A DNA stretch of 64,000 nt from Triplophysa rosa (Eukaryota; Chordata; Actinopteri; Cypriniformes; Nemacheilidae). The DNA is taken from positions 16,432,368-16,496,367 of the forward strand of contig NC_079904.1 of assembly GCF_024868665.1 (NCBI RefSeq), given 5' to 3'. The notes under the pieces were generated by a model. The model searched no databases, was not told the DNA's origin, and saw only the letters and a list, made by a program, of their open reading frames with translations. Every line of letters begins with the position of its first letter. The first letter of the stretch is position 1. The position numbers were made by a program, and so were the translations under genes. Positions 51,101-56,835 of the stretch are shown piece by piece.

Positions 51101-53480
51101 GGAAACCCCGCTGCATAGAAACCATTTTCTACTTTTGGACCTTTTTATAAATGTAGTGGAGTAAAAAGTATGATATTTGTCTTTCAAATGTAGTCAAGTT
51201 AAAGTACAAGTACTCAGAAAAAATAATACTCAAGTAAAGTACAGATACTCAAAAAGTGTACTTAAGTACAGTACTCAGGCAAATTTACTTCGTTACTGTC
51301 CACCTCTGATTTGATGAAAACATGATATAGTTACAGATAGATATAAAACAAATGGAAGCAGATCTGATATGTGATGTGAAAATTTAGAATATTGAGTTCA
51401 GCGGATTCGAACCTGCTTCACGACAGTGTCAATATTATTTGTCATGCGTCTTTCGCACTAACGTCACACCGCTGAAGCCGTCGATAAAGCGCCGCAGTTT
51501 TTATACTGTTTTCTAGAGGAGTCACCTACATTTTTCGCGCTTGTGATGCCCATGAATATTCCCAACGAGTTATTACAGAAACAATTTATTAAAGTATTGT
51601 TTGTGTCGTCTTTGTCCCCACCACTTTACAAAACAAAGTTATGCCACTGCCTAAAAATATAATTCTCTCATCATTAATTCACTCTCATGTGGTTTAAAAC
51701 CTGTATATGACTCTTTGTCAGTAGAACACAAAAGAAGATATTTTGAGAAATGTCTCCGTGATTTGTGTCCATACAGTGCAAGTCAATGGAGCAAATGTTG
51801 TATGGTCCTTTATTTTCTTTTCTGTGTTCTGCAGAAGAATGAGAGTCATAGGTTTGGAATGGTATGAGGCTGAATAAATGATGAAAGAATTTTCATTTTT
51901 AGGTGAACTATACCTTAAAACTAGTTTCCCTTTGCTCTCAATTTAATCCCATTGATGCCTGAGACATAATTTTCCTAGTCACATGGCAGTTGTTGGCTCA
52001 GACAACAAGCCTGTACTCAGAACTAAGAACATGGTTATAAATATATGCAATATATATTTATTTGTTGATATGCTCAACTTTTAAAAGTTAATTCAGCTTT
52101 TATGTTAGAAGCAAATTATTACTGTGTAACACCGTGTCTACAACGGACACGACCTGCGCAACGCGACACGGCAAATGGCTTGTTCTTAATGGGTTTGCCG
52201 TGTCGCGTCGCATCCAGTGAGGACAAAGTTCTTAATTATAATGGGTTCTATTGTCTTTTGTCATGTCTTGTCGTATCGTGTCACGCTGTGACAAGTGGTT
52301 CTCAAACTTTAGGCCCCATTTGTGTATAGTGCATTGCTTTAAAGCCCACCACATAAAGACTTAAGAATTTTATTTAAACCGAAAACATATTCAGTTATAC
52401 AACGCTGGAACATTGTGTCTTATTTTTCTGATGTCTGATAGCATAAAACCTATGATAAATTTCTATATTTCATAAAATGCCACAAAATCTGTGGCCCCCC
52501 TAGATCCATCTTGGGCCCCCCCCCAGTATCAGTTTGAGAACCACTGATATAGACCACTTCAAATGACATAAAGAATGCTGGTTCAACACTGGTCTAGAAG
52601 AACTTCCTGTTTCAGTTCTTTAACACTACACAAACGTTTGAACAAAATACATCCAAAAGACTATGTATTACTGATTTAAAATGTTGAACAAATATCTTTA
52701 CGATTTATTAAGATTATGTGCGTCAAATTTAAAATAATAAAAAAATGTAGAAATAAATATTGAAACCGGAAGTGCTTCTGGATCAGTGTTTACATCTTGC
52801 GAAGTGGTCTATATTTCCTTCCAGAAAACTATAGTCAGGTTGTTGTTATTTGTGTTCAAAAGCTTTTTACGCTCTTCTCATCTCCCTCTGTAATGCTACT
52901 AGATCTGATGTTTGAAGAGAGATTTGGCAAGAGGAATTTCTTCTCTGTGTGCTACCAACCCAAAGCAGTTGATCTACACTAATGTGAGATACAGTAGAAA
53001 GTGAGAGTGAGACAGATATACACAGAGTTTGTAAAAACCAGAGCTTGTGTGCGTGCGTGCGTGCGTGCGTGCATGTGTGTGTGTGTGTGTGTGCGTGTGT
53101 GCGAATATTCCAACACCTGTGTGAGGTGATAAGAGACAGTGAAAGCCACCTTAGAATTCAGAGCAGAGAAATGAATATAGTGGGGCAGGTCTTACACACA
53201 CACATTTAGACACAAATAAAACTGCTATAGACACAGCTAAATACAGTCTGGTAGATGACCGTAGCTGACTGCTGGCCAGCTCTTTGACTGCTGTTAAAAC
53301 AAAATGAGTTTTAGGTGTAGACACTTGCGGCATGAGAACTGTGAGAACTCACGTGATGGTGTCGATCATGTCCAGGCCCATCTCCACACAGCAGTGAGCG
53401 TGGTCTGCTTTAGGCTGGGTCAGGCCTGACACACAGTAATAACAGTCTCCCAAGATCTTAATCCTCCTGCAGTGGTTTTC
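21485..53480 (-). CDS. adcy1: Adenylyl cyclase type 1, 5'-partial gene (16 exons)
   Basis: Membrane adenylyl cyclase converting ATP to cAMP and pyrophosphate at the plasma membrane; type 1 is the neuronal Ca2+/calmodulin-stimulated isoform. Sixteen minus-strand exons, all with AG acceptors and GT donors, join in phase to 2346 nt (781 aa plus stop): 53480-53353, 48107-47949, 47826-47685, 46680-46525, 45202-45008, 43470-43373, 43185-43101, 40051-39962, 39120-38867, 38757-38631, 33084-32968, 25619-25473, 25353-25255, 23943-23829, 22909-22785, 21793-21485. They encode the second half of C1a, C1b with the calmodulin-binding helix, TM7-12, C2 and the tail. Type 1 rather than 3, 5, 6 or 8 is indicated by the C1b segment, the short TM7-12 loop and the [15 protein letters not shown] end. 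Mammalian ADCY1 is about 1119 aa, so roughly 340 N-terminal residues (TM1-6 and the first C1 metal Asp) lie beyond 53480. Whether this is the fish a or b paralogue cannot be told. Confidence 0.95.
21858..22483. mobile_element. Non-autonomous hAT-like element in the last adcy1 intron
   Basis: Ends TAGGGTTGTCAATGTTAACG and ATCGATTGACAGCACTA are imperfect inverted repeats of the TAGGGCTGTCAAT class common in fish. No transposase ORF. Flanking 8-mers (AAAAAACC/AATAAACT) are similar but not identical. Confidence 0.65.
22785..22909 (-). CDS. adcy1: adcy1 exon: C2a catalytic Asn and Arg
   Basis: 125 nt, [17 protein letters not shown] through [24 protein letters not shown] carries the adenine-specifying Asp and the catalytic Asn and Arg of class III cyclases, all intact. 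Acceptor TGATCAG, donor CAG|GTACAA. Confidence 0.97.
22969..23191. mobile_element. Foldback MITE with 30-bp perfect inverted ends
   Basis: GAAGAGTTTGGTTCCAAAAT at the left is matched in reverse complement at the right, with about 30 perfect terminal bases in a 223-bp element. Lies in the adcy1 intron upstream of exon 22909-22785. Diverged copies occur at 47080-47553 and around 58672-59790. Confidence 0.85.
23829..23943 (-). CDS. adcy1: adcy1 exon: C2a middle
   Basis: 115 nt, [20 protein letters not shown] to NDFVLRVG, ending in a split Gly codon at GTGAGT. Contains the helix and strand pair preceding the catalytic Asn/Arg loop. Confidence 0.95.
24890..25170. mobile_element. AAAGGGATAGTTCACCC-family MITE, diverged
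   Basis: Contains AAAATGAAAATTCATTCATT, GAACACAAAATAAGATATTTTG and the closing TAAATAAATGATGACAGAAT arm. Lies in an adcy1 intron. Confidence 0.65.
25255..25353 (-). CDS. adcy1: adcy1 exon: C2a purine-binding Lys
   Basis: 33 codons, [20 protein letters not shown] to GLVPTTGSK. The Lys in EKIKTIGS corresponds to the C2 lysine that contacts the adenine ring in structurally characterised cyclases, and is conserved. Donor AAG|GTACGC. Confidence 0.96.
25473..25619 (-). CDS. adcy1: adcy1 exon: C2a beta-sheet and [12 protein letters not shown]
   Basis: 49 codons, [20 protein letters not shown] to NEIIADFDA. Covers the first strands of the C2a catalytic core; C2 has VLFASIPNF where C1 has its metal-site Asp, as expected. 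Donor GCG|GTGAGA. Confidence 0.96.
25870..26130. mobile_element. AAAGGGATAGTTCACCC-family MITE, diverged
   Basis: Has AACACTTCACCCAGAAATAA at the left and the closing GAATAAATGATGAGAG arm then CCCTTTAA at the right. Lies in the intron between exons 33084-32968 and 25619-25473. Confidence 0.6.
26131..26427. other. adcy1: Intron sequence without recognised content
   Basis: Between a MITE and a hAT element in an adcy1 intron. No ORF or repeat identified. Confidence 0.4.
26436..27658. mobile_element. Non-autonomous hAT element with perfect 8-bp target duplication
   Basis: Begins CAGAGGTGGGTAG and ends CTACCCACCTCTG. It is flanked on both sides by CGCACGGG (26428-26435 and 27659-27666), an exact 8-bp duplication as made by hAT transposases. 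The 1223-bp body has subterminal ACTTTTACTTGAGTAA repeats in both arms and no transposase domain (the longest ORF, 148 codons, is unrecognisable). Confidence 0.92.
28265..28425. repeat. GTGTCTACAACGGACACG interspersed repeat, copy 1
   Basis: Contains GTGTCTACAACGGACACG, CGCATCCAGTGTGGACCAAA and ATAATGGGTTCTA in order; a second copy lies at 52125-52290. Confidence 0.7.
28877..31318. mobile_element. Non-autonomous hAT element (CAGGGGTCGGCAA ends) with perfect 8-bp target duplication
   Basis: Starts CAGGGGTCGGCAAG and ends CTTGCCGACCCCTG; exact TTCTATAG at 28869-28876 and 31319-31326. It contains a second hAT element (30196-31281), leaving about 1.35 kb of its own sequence. No transposase seen. 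Confidence 0.92.
30196..31281. mobile_element. hAT element nested inside another hAT
   Basis: Starts CAGGGGTGGAGCTAG, ends CTCTGCCACTG, with exact CCAGTTAT at 30188-30195 and 31282-31289. Because the duplication is derived from the surrounding element, this insertion is the younger of the two. No transposase recognised. Confidence 0.88.
31560..31744. mobile_element. MITE with AGGCCCGGTTTCACAGACA inverted ends
   Basis: 185 bp. Left AGGCCCGGTTTCACAGACAA and right TGTCTGTGAAACCGGGCCT are near-perfect inverted repeats. No coding content. Confidence 0.85.
31745..32967. other. adcy1: adcy1 intron sequence without recognised content
   Basis: AT-rich intron sequence next to exon 33084-32968. Nothing recognised beyond low-complexity tracts. 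Confidence 0.4.
32968..33084 (-). CDS. adcy1: adcy1 exon: C2 N-terminal helix
   Basis: 39 codons, [18 protein letters not shown] to LLSNPRNM, with the [13 protein letters not shown] motif typical of type 1. Donor ATG|GTCAGA. The intron that follows (32967-25620) is the longest after the 5' one and is filled with transposons. Confidence 0.95.
33732..33950. repeat. GGGCCCTATCGTAC interspersed repeat
   Basis: Begins GGGCCCTATC and contains TCATTTTCCCGTCCTGCGCC, resembling a common fish short repeat rich in GGCGCA motifs. Class uncertain. Confidence 0.5.
34114..34226. repeat. GT/GC microsatellite
   Basis: About 110 bp of GTGT interspersed with GTGC units. Confidence 0.95.
34406..36291. mobile_element. 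Foldback element with ~600-bp inverted arms and 8-bp target duplication
   Basis: Ends ATGGGATGAATTT and AAATTCATCCCAT; flanked by exact ATTTCCCT at 34398-34405 and 36292-36299. The right arm (35678-36291) pairs with the left arm in two pieces, 34406-34865 and 35388-35527, separated by a 522-bp insertion (34866-35387). The unpaired centre is about 150 bp (35528-35677). No transposase ORF; mirrored ORFs in the arms are by-products of the inversion. Confidence 0.9.
36300..38630. other. adcy1: adcy1 intron, mostly unclassified
   Basis: Apart from the LTR-like piece at 37190-37427 and an AT dinucleotide run near 37432-37458, nothing is recognised. Confidence 0.4.
37190..37427 (+). mobile_element. 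Probable Gypsy LTR fragment or solo LTR
   Basis: Contains AGAACCAGGCCTGGACTTTA, a polyadenylation-like TTTATTAAAAG region and GCCGGTTCCCTCCTCCTTCT, ending AACATTGTTACA: the layout of the 3' part of a fish Gypsy LTR. The left boundary was not found. Confidence 0.5.
38631..38757 (-). CDS. adcy1: adcy1 exon: TM12 and entry to C2
   Basis: 127 nt, [17 protein letters not shown] to [10 protein letters not shown]. The helix around [15 protein letters not shown] is the last membrane span; the LDYLW motif marks entry into the cytoplasmic C2 coiled-coil helix. Donor CAA|GTGAGT. Confidence 0.94.
38867..39120 (-). CDS. adcy1: adcy1 exon: extracellular loop and TM10-11
   Basis: 254 nt from [10 protein letters not shown] to SGYREAMG. 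Contains two NXS/T sites in the presumed extracellular loop (NVS and NGT, possible N-glycosylation) followed by hydrophobic segments around [13 protein letters not shown] and [15 protein letters not shown]. Ends GG|GTGAGT, split Gly codon. Confidence 0.93.
39962..40051 (-). CDS. adcy1: adcy1 exon: TM9
   Basis: 30 codons, [20 protein letters not shown] to TQGCV, donor GTG|GTGAGT. A second possible acceptor lies 24 nt downstream (CCCTGCAG). The upstream one (TGTTTAG) is preferred because it preserves the CLTLQIRT segment of the family. Confidence 0.88.
40200..40945. repeat. Degenerate GGTTGCTAGGGTGTT minisatellite
   Basis: Dozens of imperfect units of roughly 18-25 bp around GGTTGCTAGGGTGTTGTGTGG. 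A recurrent fish minisatellite; lies in the adcy1 intron between exons 43185-43101 and 40051-39962. Confidence 0.85.
41308..41640 (+). pseudogene. DIRS gag-like fragment
   Basis: Reads [20 protein letters not shown], then [31 protein letters not shown] and a Pro/Ser/Arg-rich tail. The [14 protein letters not shown] segment resembles fish DIRS gag proteins. Beyond about 41640 the frame carries no recognisable domain. Confidence 0.6.
41800..41928 (+). pseudogene. Tyrosine recombinase C-terminal fragment (DIRS)
   Basis: Frame reading [20 protein letters not shown] then [17 protein letters not shown] and a stop after GTNR. This matches the end of DIRS recombinases, including the FARFY tyrosine region. 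It lies in a different frame from the gag-like ORF and lacks the catalytic Arg regions upstream. Confidence 0.6.
43101..43185 (-). CDS. adcy1: adcy1 exon: TM8
   Basis: 85 nt encoding [20 protein letters not shown] then YLHITHVQ, a single transmembrane helix. The first base completes the Gln codon of the preceding exon. The acceptor's pyrimidine tract is a CT microsatellite (43195-43217). Donor CAG|GTAACA. Confidence 0.9.
43195..43217. repeat. GA/CT microsatellite in a splice-acceptor tract
   Basis: GAGAGA run on the plus strand; on the adcy1 sense strand a CT run followed by TTACTGTAG and exon 43185. Confidence 0.95.
43373..43470 (-). CDS. adcy1: adcy1 exon: TM7
   Basis: 98 nt beginning [10 protein letters not shown] and ending IIPQ, with a hydrophobic helix ([20 protein letters not shown]) as the first span of the second membrane cassette. 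It ends CA|GTACGT and the Gln codon is completed by the next exon. Confidence 0.93.
43870..44105. mobile_element. AAAGGGATAGTTCACCC-family MITE, partial
   Basis: Contains AAGTGACAGTTCATTCATAA, GAAGATTCTGTCATCGTTTA and AACACAAAAGAAGATATTTTG; the closing arm is weak. Confidence 0.55.
45008..45202 (-). CDS. adcy1: adcy1 exon: end of C1b, linker to TM7
   Basis: 65 codons from [14 protein letters not shown] to NREREQR. Contains the [14 protein letters not shown] segment (here [18 protein letters not shown]) preceding the second transmembrane cassette. Donor AGA|GTAGGT. Confidence 0.93.
45305..45746. mobile_element. AAAGGGATAGTTCACCC-family MITE, foldback
   Basis: Left AAAAGGTACAGTTCACCCAA and right TTTTGGGTCCCTTT ends, with an internal hairpin around TTTTGACTACCACAGTAA / TTCCTACTGTGGTAGTCAAC. 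Lies directly upstream, in gene sense, of adcy1 exon 45202-45008. Confidence 0.75.
46525..46680 (-). CDS. adcy1: adcy1 exon: C1b with calmodulin-binding helix
   Basis: 52 codons, IFPGLILSD to CEDDDK. It contains the basic amphipathic stretch [19 protein letters not shown], which in mammalian ADCY1 is the mapped calmodulin-binding site, so Ca2+/calmodulin stimulation is probably retained (inference from conservation). The acceptor CTTTCTGCAG is strong. Confidence 0.95.
47080..47553. mobile_element. MITE (GAAGAGTTTGGTTCC family) split by a SINE
   Basis: Left half has TGAGCATTACAATTAATATC and CTGCAGTTGGTTTG, shared with the MITE at 22969-23191. Right half ends GAGTTATCTCACTTTGGAAA. The SINE at 47157-47421 lies between. 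Confidence 0.65.
47157..47421 (-). mobile_element. tRNA-derived SINE
   Basis: On the minus strand it starts TGGTTAGAGAGTCGG (A-box-like) and carries GGTTCGATTCC (B box, 47375-47385), the split internal promoter of RNA polymerase III, then a unique body and an end near CACTTTCACTTC. It is not a functional tRNA: no cloverleaf continues after the B box. Confidence 0.8.
47685..47826 (-). CDS. adcy1: adcy1 exon: end of C1a
   Basis: 47 codons from KVHIT to FIVPSHRRK, the end of the C1a catalytic fold. It contains the GDYEVEPG segment shared by class III cyclases. Donor AAG|GTACGA. Confidence 0.95.
47949..48107 (-). CDS. adcy1: adcy1 exon: C1a core ([19 protein letters not shown])
   Basis: Encodes SVAEATEV through EAGGLPG, including the conserved [19 protein letters not shown] stretch and the WSNDVTLAN motif of C1a. 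It takes the last base of a split Thr codon from the upstream exon and ends GG|GTCAGT. The upstream acceptor (GATATCAG) directly abuts a long TG repeat. Confidence 0.95.
48115..48180. repeat. CA microsatellite abutting an adcy1 splice acceptor
   Basis: CA run with one CG interruption; on the gene's sense strand a TG run ending six to seven bases before the acceptor AG of exon 48107-47949. Confidence 0.97.
49641..51308. mobile_element. hAT element (CAGAGGTGGA ends), third level of nest
   Basis: Starts CAGAGGTGGACGAAGTAC, ends TTCGTTACTGTCCACCTCTG. Flanks ATTGATGA and ATTTGATGA differ by one base insertion, consistent with an aged 8-bp duplication. Same broad family as 26436-27658 and 56802. 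No transposase. Confidence 0.8.
49900..50010. mobile_element. Hairpin MITE, innermost level of nest
   Basis: About 110-bp near-perfect palindrome: TTAAAGGAGTAGTTCAC at the left, CCATTGACTTTCCATAGTAG meeting CTACTATGGAAAGTCAATGG, and GAGCAACTCCTTTAA at the right. The transcript would form a long hairpin. Confidence 0.9.
52125..52290. repeat. GTGTCTACAACGGACACG interspersed repeat, copy 2
   Basis: Same order of motifs as 28265-28425 (GTGTCTACAACGGACACG, CGCATCCAGTGAGGACAAAG, ATAATGGGTTCTATTGTC), with an extra inverted segment in which GCGACACGGCAAA is answered by TTTGCCGTGTCGC. Confidence 0.7.
52293..52546. mobile_element. Short hAT-like element (AGTGGTTCTCAAACT ends)
   Basis: Left AAGTGGTTCTCAAACTTTAG, right CAGTTTGAGAACCACTG, inverted. 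254 bp, no protein; the first base is A where C is expected. Confidence 0.8.
53046..53103. repeat. GTGC/GTGT microsatellite
   Basis: Tandem GTGC units followed by GTGT units in the intron upstream of exon 48107-47949. Confidence 0.95.
53353..53480 (-). CDS. adcy1: adcy1 exon: C1a catalytic segment with second metal Asp
   Basis: Most 5' exon found. It enters in phase 0 with [16 protein letters not shown] and ends within a Thr codon (AC|G) at donor GTGAGT. The Asp of ILGDCYYC is the second of the two C1 metal-binding aspartates. The first (in the DIEGFT-type motif) would be in the preceding exon, which is absent from the window. The acceptor is TTGACAG. Confidence 0.95.
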
Positions 53481-53707
53481 CTGTCAATCAGACAAACAGG
53501 GCGTGATGGTTTATTTTAAAAAGACATACAAAGCGGATAAAAGGTGCTGGAGTTGATAATATTCACAGGAATTAATGTCACACGTTGACTGAGCAGAAAG
53601 ACTCTTCTGTCACTATCAGATTAAAAGGCTATTATAGTCCACCAAAACTAAAACTATTAAAATATTTCTGTTCATTAAAAACAAATAGAATATCATCCAT
53701 TTTATGA

Positions 53708-53797
53708 AAGAAGAGAAGAGAAGAGAAGAGAAGAGAAGAGAAGAGAAGAGAAGAGAAGAGAAGAGAAGAGAAGAGAAGAGAAGAGAAGAGAAGAGAA
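53708..53797. repeat. AAGAG pentanucleotide microsatellite
   Basis: About 18 uninterrupted AAGAG units followed by AT-rich sequence. Confidence 0.97.
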
Positions 53798-54886
53798 AAC
53801 TAAAATTATTAACTGAAAATAAATGCTATATAATATAATTATTATAATATAATAATAAAAACAAAGAATACTATTATTATATAATAATATAACAATAATA
53901 AAATAAATACTAAAAAGACAAAAGCACATAACAAACTTTTCACAAAATTAAACTACAATGAACATGAAAATATAAAAATAAAAGCTATTTAAAATAATAA
54001 AATAAAACAAAACCATAATAACCATTATTTTGACCAAAAGAGTTCTCAGTAACATGTTTTCACATTATCTTTTGAAAAGTGTTTAAAAATAAACAAATAG
54101 TGCTATCAATCACAAGAAGCACTTTGTCTGCCTAGCTACTGCAGCTGTAGCTGTAGTGAGCTTGCTGTGCATGCTTTGCATGAACTGGACTAGTAGCTGT
54201 TTGTTAGCAAAGGACTATTGAACTTCCTGCACTGTACTCAAGGTAAGCTGTTGTTTTGTTAAGTAGGTGTTGTTAGCACCTAGCCATCTAGCTGGAGGAG
54301 TTCCACCTAGCACTTTTAGTCACTTTGAAGCCTTGAGCTGTTAATTGAGTAGGTGGGCTCAGCTGCGAAGCAATCACTCACCCATTAAGCAATTAGGAAG
54401 CCTCTGCTTTAGTAGCACTGATTTCTGAAGTGGCAGCGGAAGCTAGTGTGAAGACCGACGAGGTAAAGACCTGAGACTCCACTGAGCAGCGACACCGGCA
54501 CGACATTGCACGCCACACTAAGTTCTTCTACGGCTATCCTTCTTTCCCTACTTTCCTAGTCTAATTTTCTTGCTACTAATATGTGTTTCCAGTAGATTCA
54601 GACTGTCCACCGTAGACTTACTAACGTACACAGTCGAGATCTCAGCACCATCTTCGTTCCCTCTGCACTAGCCCTCCACAGTCTGCTTGACTGGCTGTAG
54701 GGCTCTGGAACTGCCAGTCATCTGTCTGCAACAAGGCAGACTTCATCCCGGCCTTCGCCAGTCAGTCCAACCTCAATGTTCTGGCACTTACTGAAACATT
54801 GATCTGTAAAGGAAACACTGCTACTCTATCGGCCCTCTCCACCAACTTCAACTTCACCCACACCCCTTGTCCTTCTGGGTGAGGAG

Positions 54887-55810
54887 GTGGAACAGGTTTG
54901 CTTATTTCCAACACCTGGAAATCCACTCTTCTGTCTTTTTCTTTCAGAAAAAGAGAACTCCTCATTCGAATACCATGCAATTACCATCACTTATCCATCA
55001 AAAATACATTTTATTGTAATCTATTGCTCTCCAGGTCAACTGGGGAACTTAGAAGAGCTTGACATGCTGCTGTCCTCTATCCCCGAAGACCTCCACAGGG
55101 TGAACACCCCTCCCACCCACAGAGGAGGACAACAGCTAGATCTTGTTTTAACTCGTAACTGCACCCCTAGTAATATTCTAGTTACTCCCCTGCATGTCTC
55201 TGACCATTTCTTTATCAAATTCACTGTAATCTCACCTCCCACCCCTAACACTGCTTCTTTCCGTCGTAATCTTCATTCCCTCTCTCCCAAATGCTTTTCA
55301 TCCATGGTGTCTTCCTCCCTACCCACCACAACCCTTTACTCATCTCTCAACACTGAAGAAACTAGAGATAGTCTCTGTACAACCTTAACATCGTGTCTTG
55401 ACAATGTCTGCCCTCTTCTTAACTCATTTGCTACTGATAAATTTGCAGCCAAAATCAAGTACTTTCAAAACAAAATCCAAACTGCACCTAACCCGCGTCA
55501 ACTTTTCTCAACCTTCTCCTCTCTTCTCTGTCCCCCTCCCCCCAATACCTTGCAGTCTATTCTCTGCTCAACACATCCCAGATCTCTCTCTTACCCCTTG
55601 CTGTCCTCAACTCCCTTTTTTCTCTCCTCTTTCGAGATTGATGTTTCGAAAATTCTCCTTTCCACCCGGCCTACCACCTGTCCCCTCGACCCAATCCCTT
55701 CCCACCTCCTACAGGCTATCTCTCCATCTCTACTGCCCCAACTCACACACGTTATAAACATCTCCATCACCACTGGTACTGTCCTTCCTCATTTAAACAA
55801 GCCCTGGTAA
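54887..55810 (+). pseudogene. LINE ORF2 fragment, endonuclease end and linker
   Basis: 307-codon open frame covering the distal endonuclease and the linker up to ISITTGTVLPHLNKPW, where a stop interrupts the expected continuation into RT; the RT frame resumes at 55846. The 54115-54886 portion carries earlier endonuclease sequence in other frames (LNVLALTETLI near 54770). Confidence 0.75.
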
Positions 55811-55845
55811 CATCTTTACTCAAGAAACCAACACTGGACCCCTCA

Positions 55846-56680
55846 GTGGTCAGCAACTACCGACCAATCTCACTCCTGCCCTTCCTTTCCAAGGCCCTCG
55901 AGAGGGTAGTATTTAACCAACTCTCTGCTTATCTCTCCCAGAATGGCATTCTCTCTCTCAAGAAAGGACATTCTACAGCGACCGCTCTCCTGTCTGTCGT
56001 TGAAAACCTACGGCAGGCAAGGGCTAAGTCCTTGTCTTCTGTCCTTATCCTGCTTGACCTCTCTCTGCTGCATTTCACACAGTGAACCAACAGATCCTAT
56101 AACACCCACCAAGTCTGCGAGGAACCTGGGAGTGATGTTTGACGGTCAGCTGAAATTCACCTCTCACATCACAGCAACCACTCGGACATGCAGGTATGTG
56201 CACTACAATATCAGGAAGATCAGACTGTTCCTGTCAGAGCATGCCTCTCAGCTACTAATCCAAGCTCTGGTCATATCAAGACTGGACTACTTCCGTTCTC
56301 TTCTTCCAACCAATACAGTCAAGACCCTGCAAATGATCCAGAATGCAGCAGCACGTCTGGTTTTTAACCAGCCTAAAAGAACCCATGTAACACCCCTCAT
56401 GATTTCACTCCATTGGCTGCCAGTTGCTGCCCGCATCAAGTTTAAATCACTGACACTGGCCTTCAGAACGGTGACAACAAATTCATGCCTTAAACTTAAC
56501 TCACTGTTTCGGGTCTACATCCCCTCCGGTCATCTTCGATCTGAAAATGAGCGACGCCTGGTTGTTCCATCACAACGAGGCACCAAATCGCTTGCAAAAA
56601 CCTTTACTCGTTCGGTTGCAGTTTTAAAGTCAGACGTGTTTTGCATGCATCTCTTCAAGCTGCGCAGTTTTAAAGTTTAA
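55846..56680 (+). pseudogene. LINE ORF2 fragment, reverse transcriptase with core deleted
   Basis: Fingers motif NYRPISLLPFLSKALERV up to about 56065, a short frame disturbance (two extra bases after GACCTCTCT), then a junction near 56095 directly into the thumb region (SARNLGVMFDGQLKF). The catalytic palm motif is absent. The second frame runs to a stop after KLRSFKV. Confidence 0.75.
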
Positions 56681-56835
56681 AGGGGAGAGGTGTTTTAAAT
56701 GACAAAATTAAAGATTATATTAGTAAAACCCAATTTGTGGCGTTTGCACTTTGCAAAGTACATAATAGGCTAAATACCCTGATTTGGTGGTTTATTTAGT
56801 TCAGAGGTGGGTAACGAAGTACATTTACTTGAGTA

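Larger units (their letters stand above)
48772..51649. mobile_element. hAT-like element, second level of nest
   Basis: Starts CATAGGCGTAATTTG, ends CAAAGTTATGCCACTG. Flanks CCTAAAAC (48764-48771) and CCTAAAAA (51650-51657) match at 7 of 8 bases. Both arms contain TTTTGTCCCCACCACTT or TTTGTCCCCACCACTTTA in direct rather than inverted orientation near the two ends. No transposase. Confidence 0.75.
48750..51916. mobile_element. Outer MITE of a four-level nest
   Basis: Starts AAAGGGATATTTCACCTAAA and ends TTTAGGTGAACTATACCTT. Interrupted after CCTAAAAC by the element at 48772-51649 and resumed at CCTAAAAATATAATTCTCTC. Confidence 0.75.
54115..56680 (+). mobile_element. Inactivated CR1/L2-like non-LTR retrotransposon
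   Basis: An endonuclease remnant reads GGQQLDLVLTRNC and VTPLHVSDHFFIKF, but the GDFN-bearing segment before it has been deleted. A reverse-transcriptase region follows (NYRPISLLPFLSKALERVV, then KKGHSTATALLSVVENLRQA) and then the thumb/C-terminus (NLGVMFDGQLKFTSHI, AAARLVF, SLHWLPVAARIKFKSLTLA). Frames change at about 55810, 56065 and 56085. After the AAFHTVNQQIL-like segment about one domain is missing, including the catalytic DD box, so the element cannot encode an active enzyme. It ends near 56680 without a clear poly-A. Confidence 0.85.
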
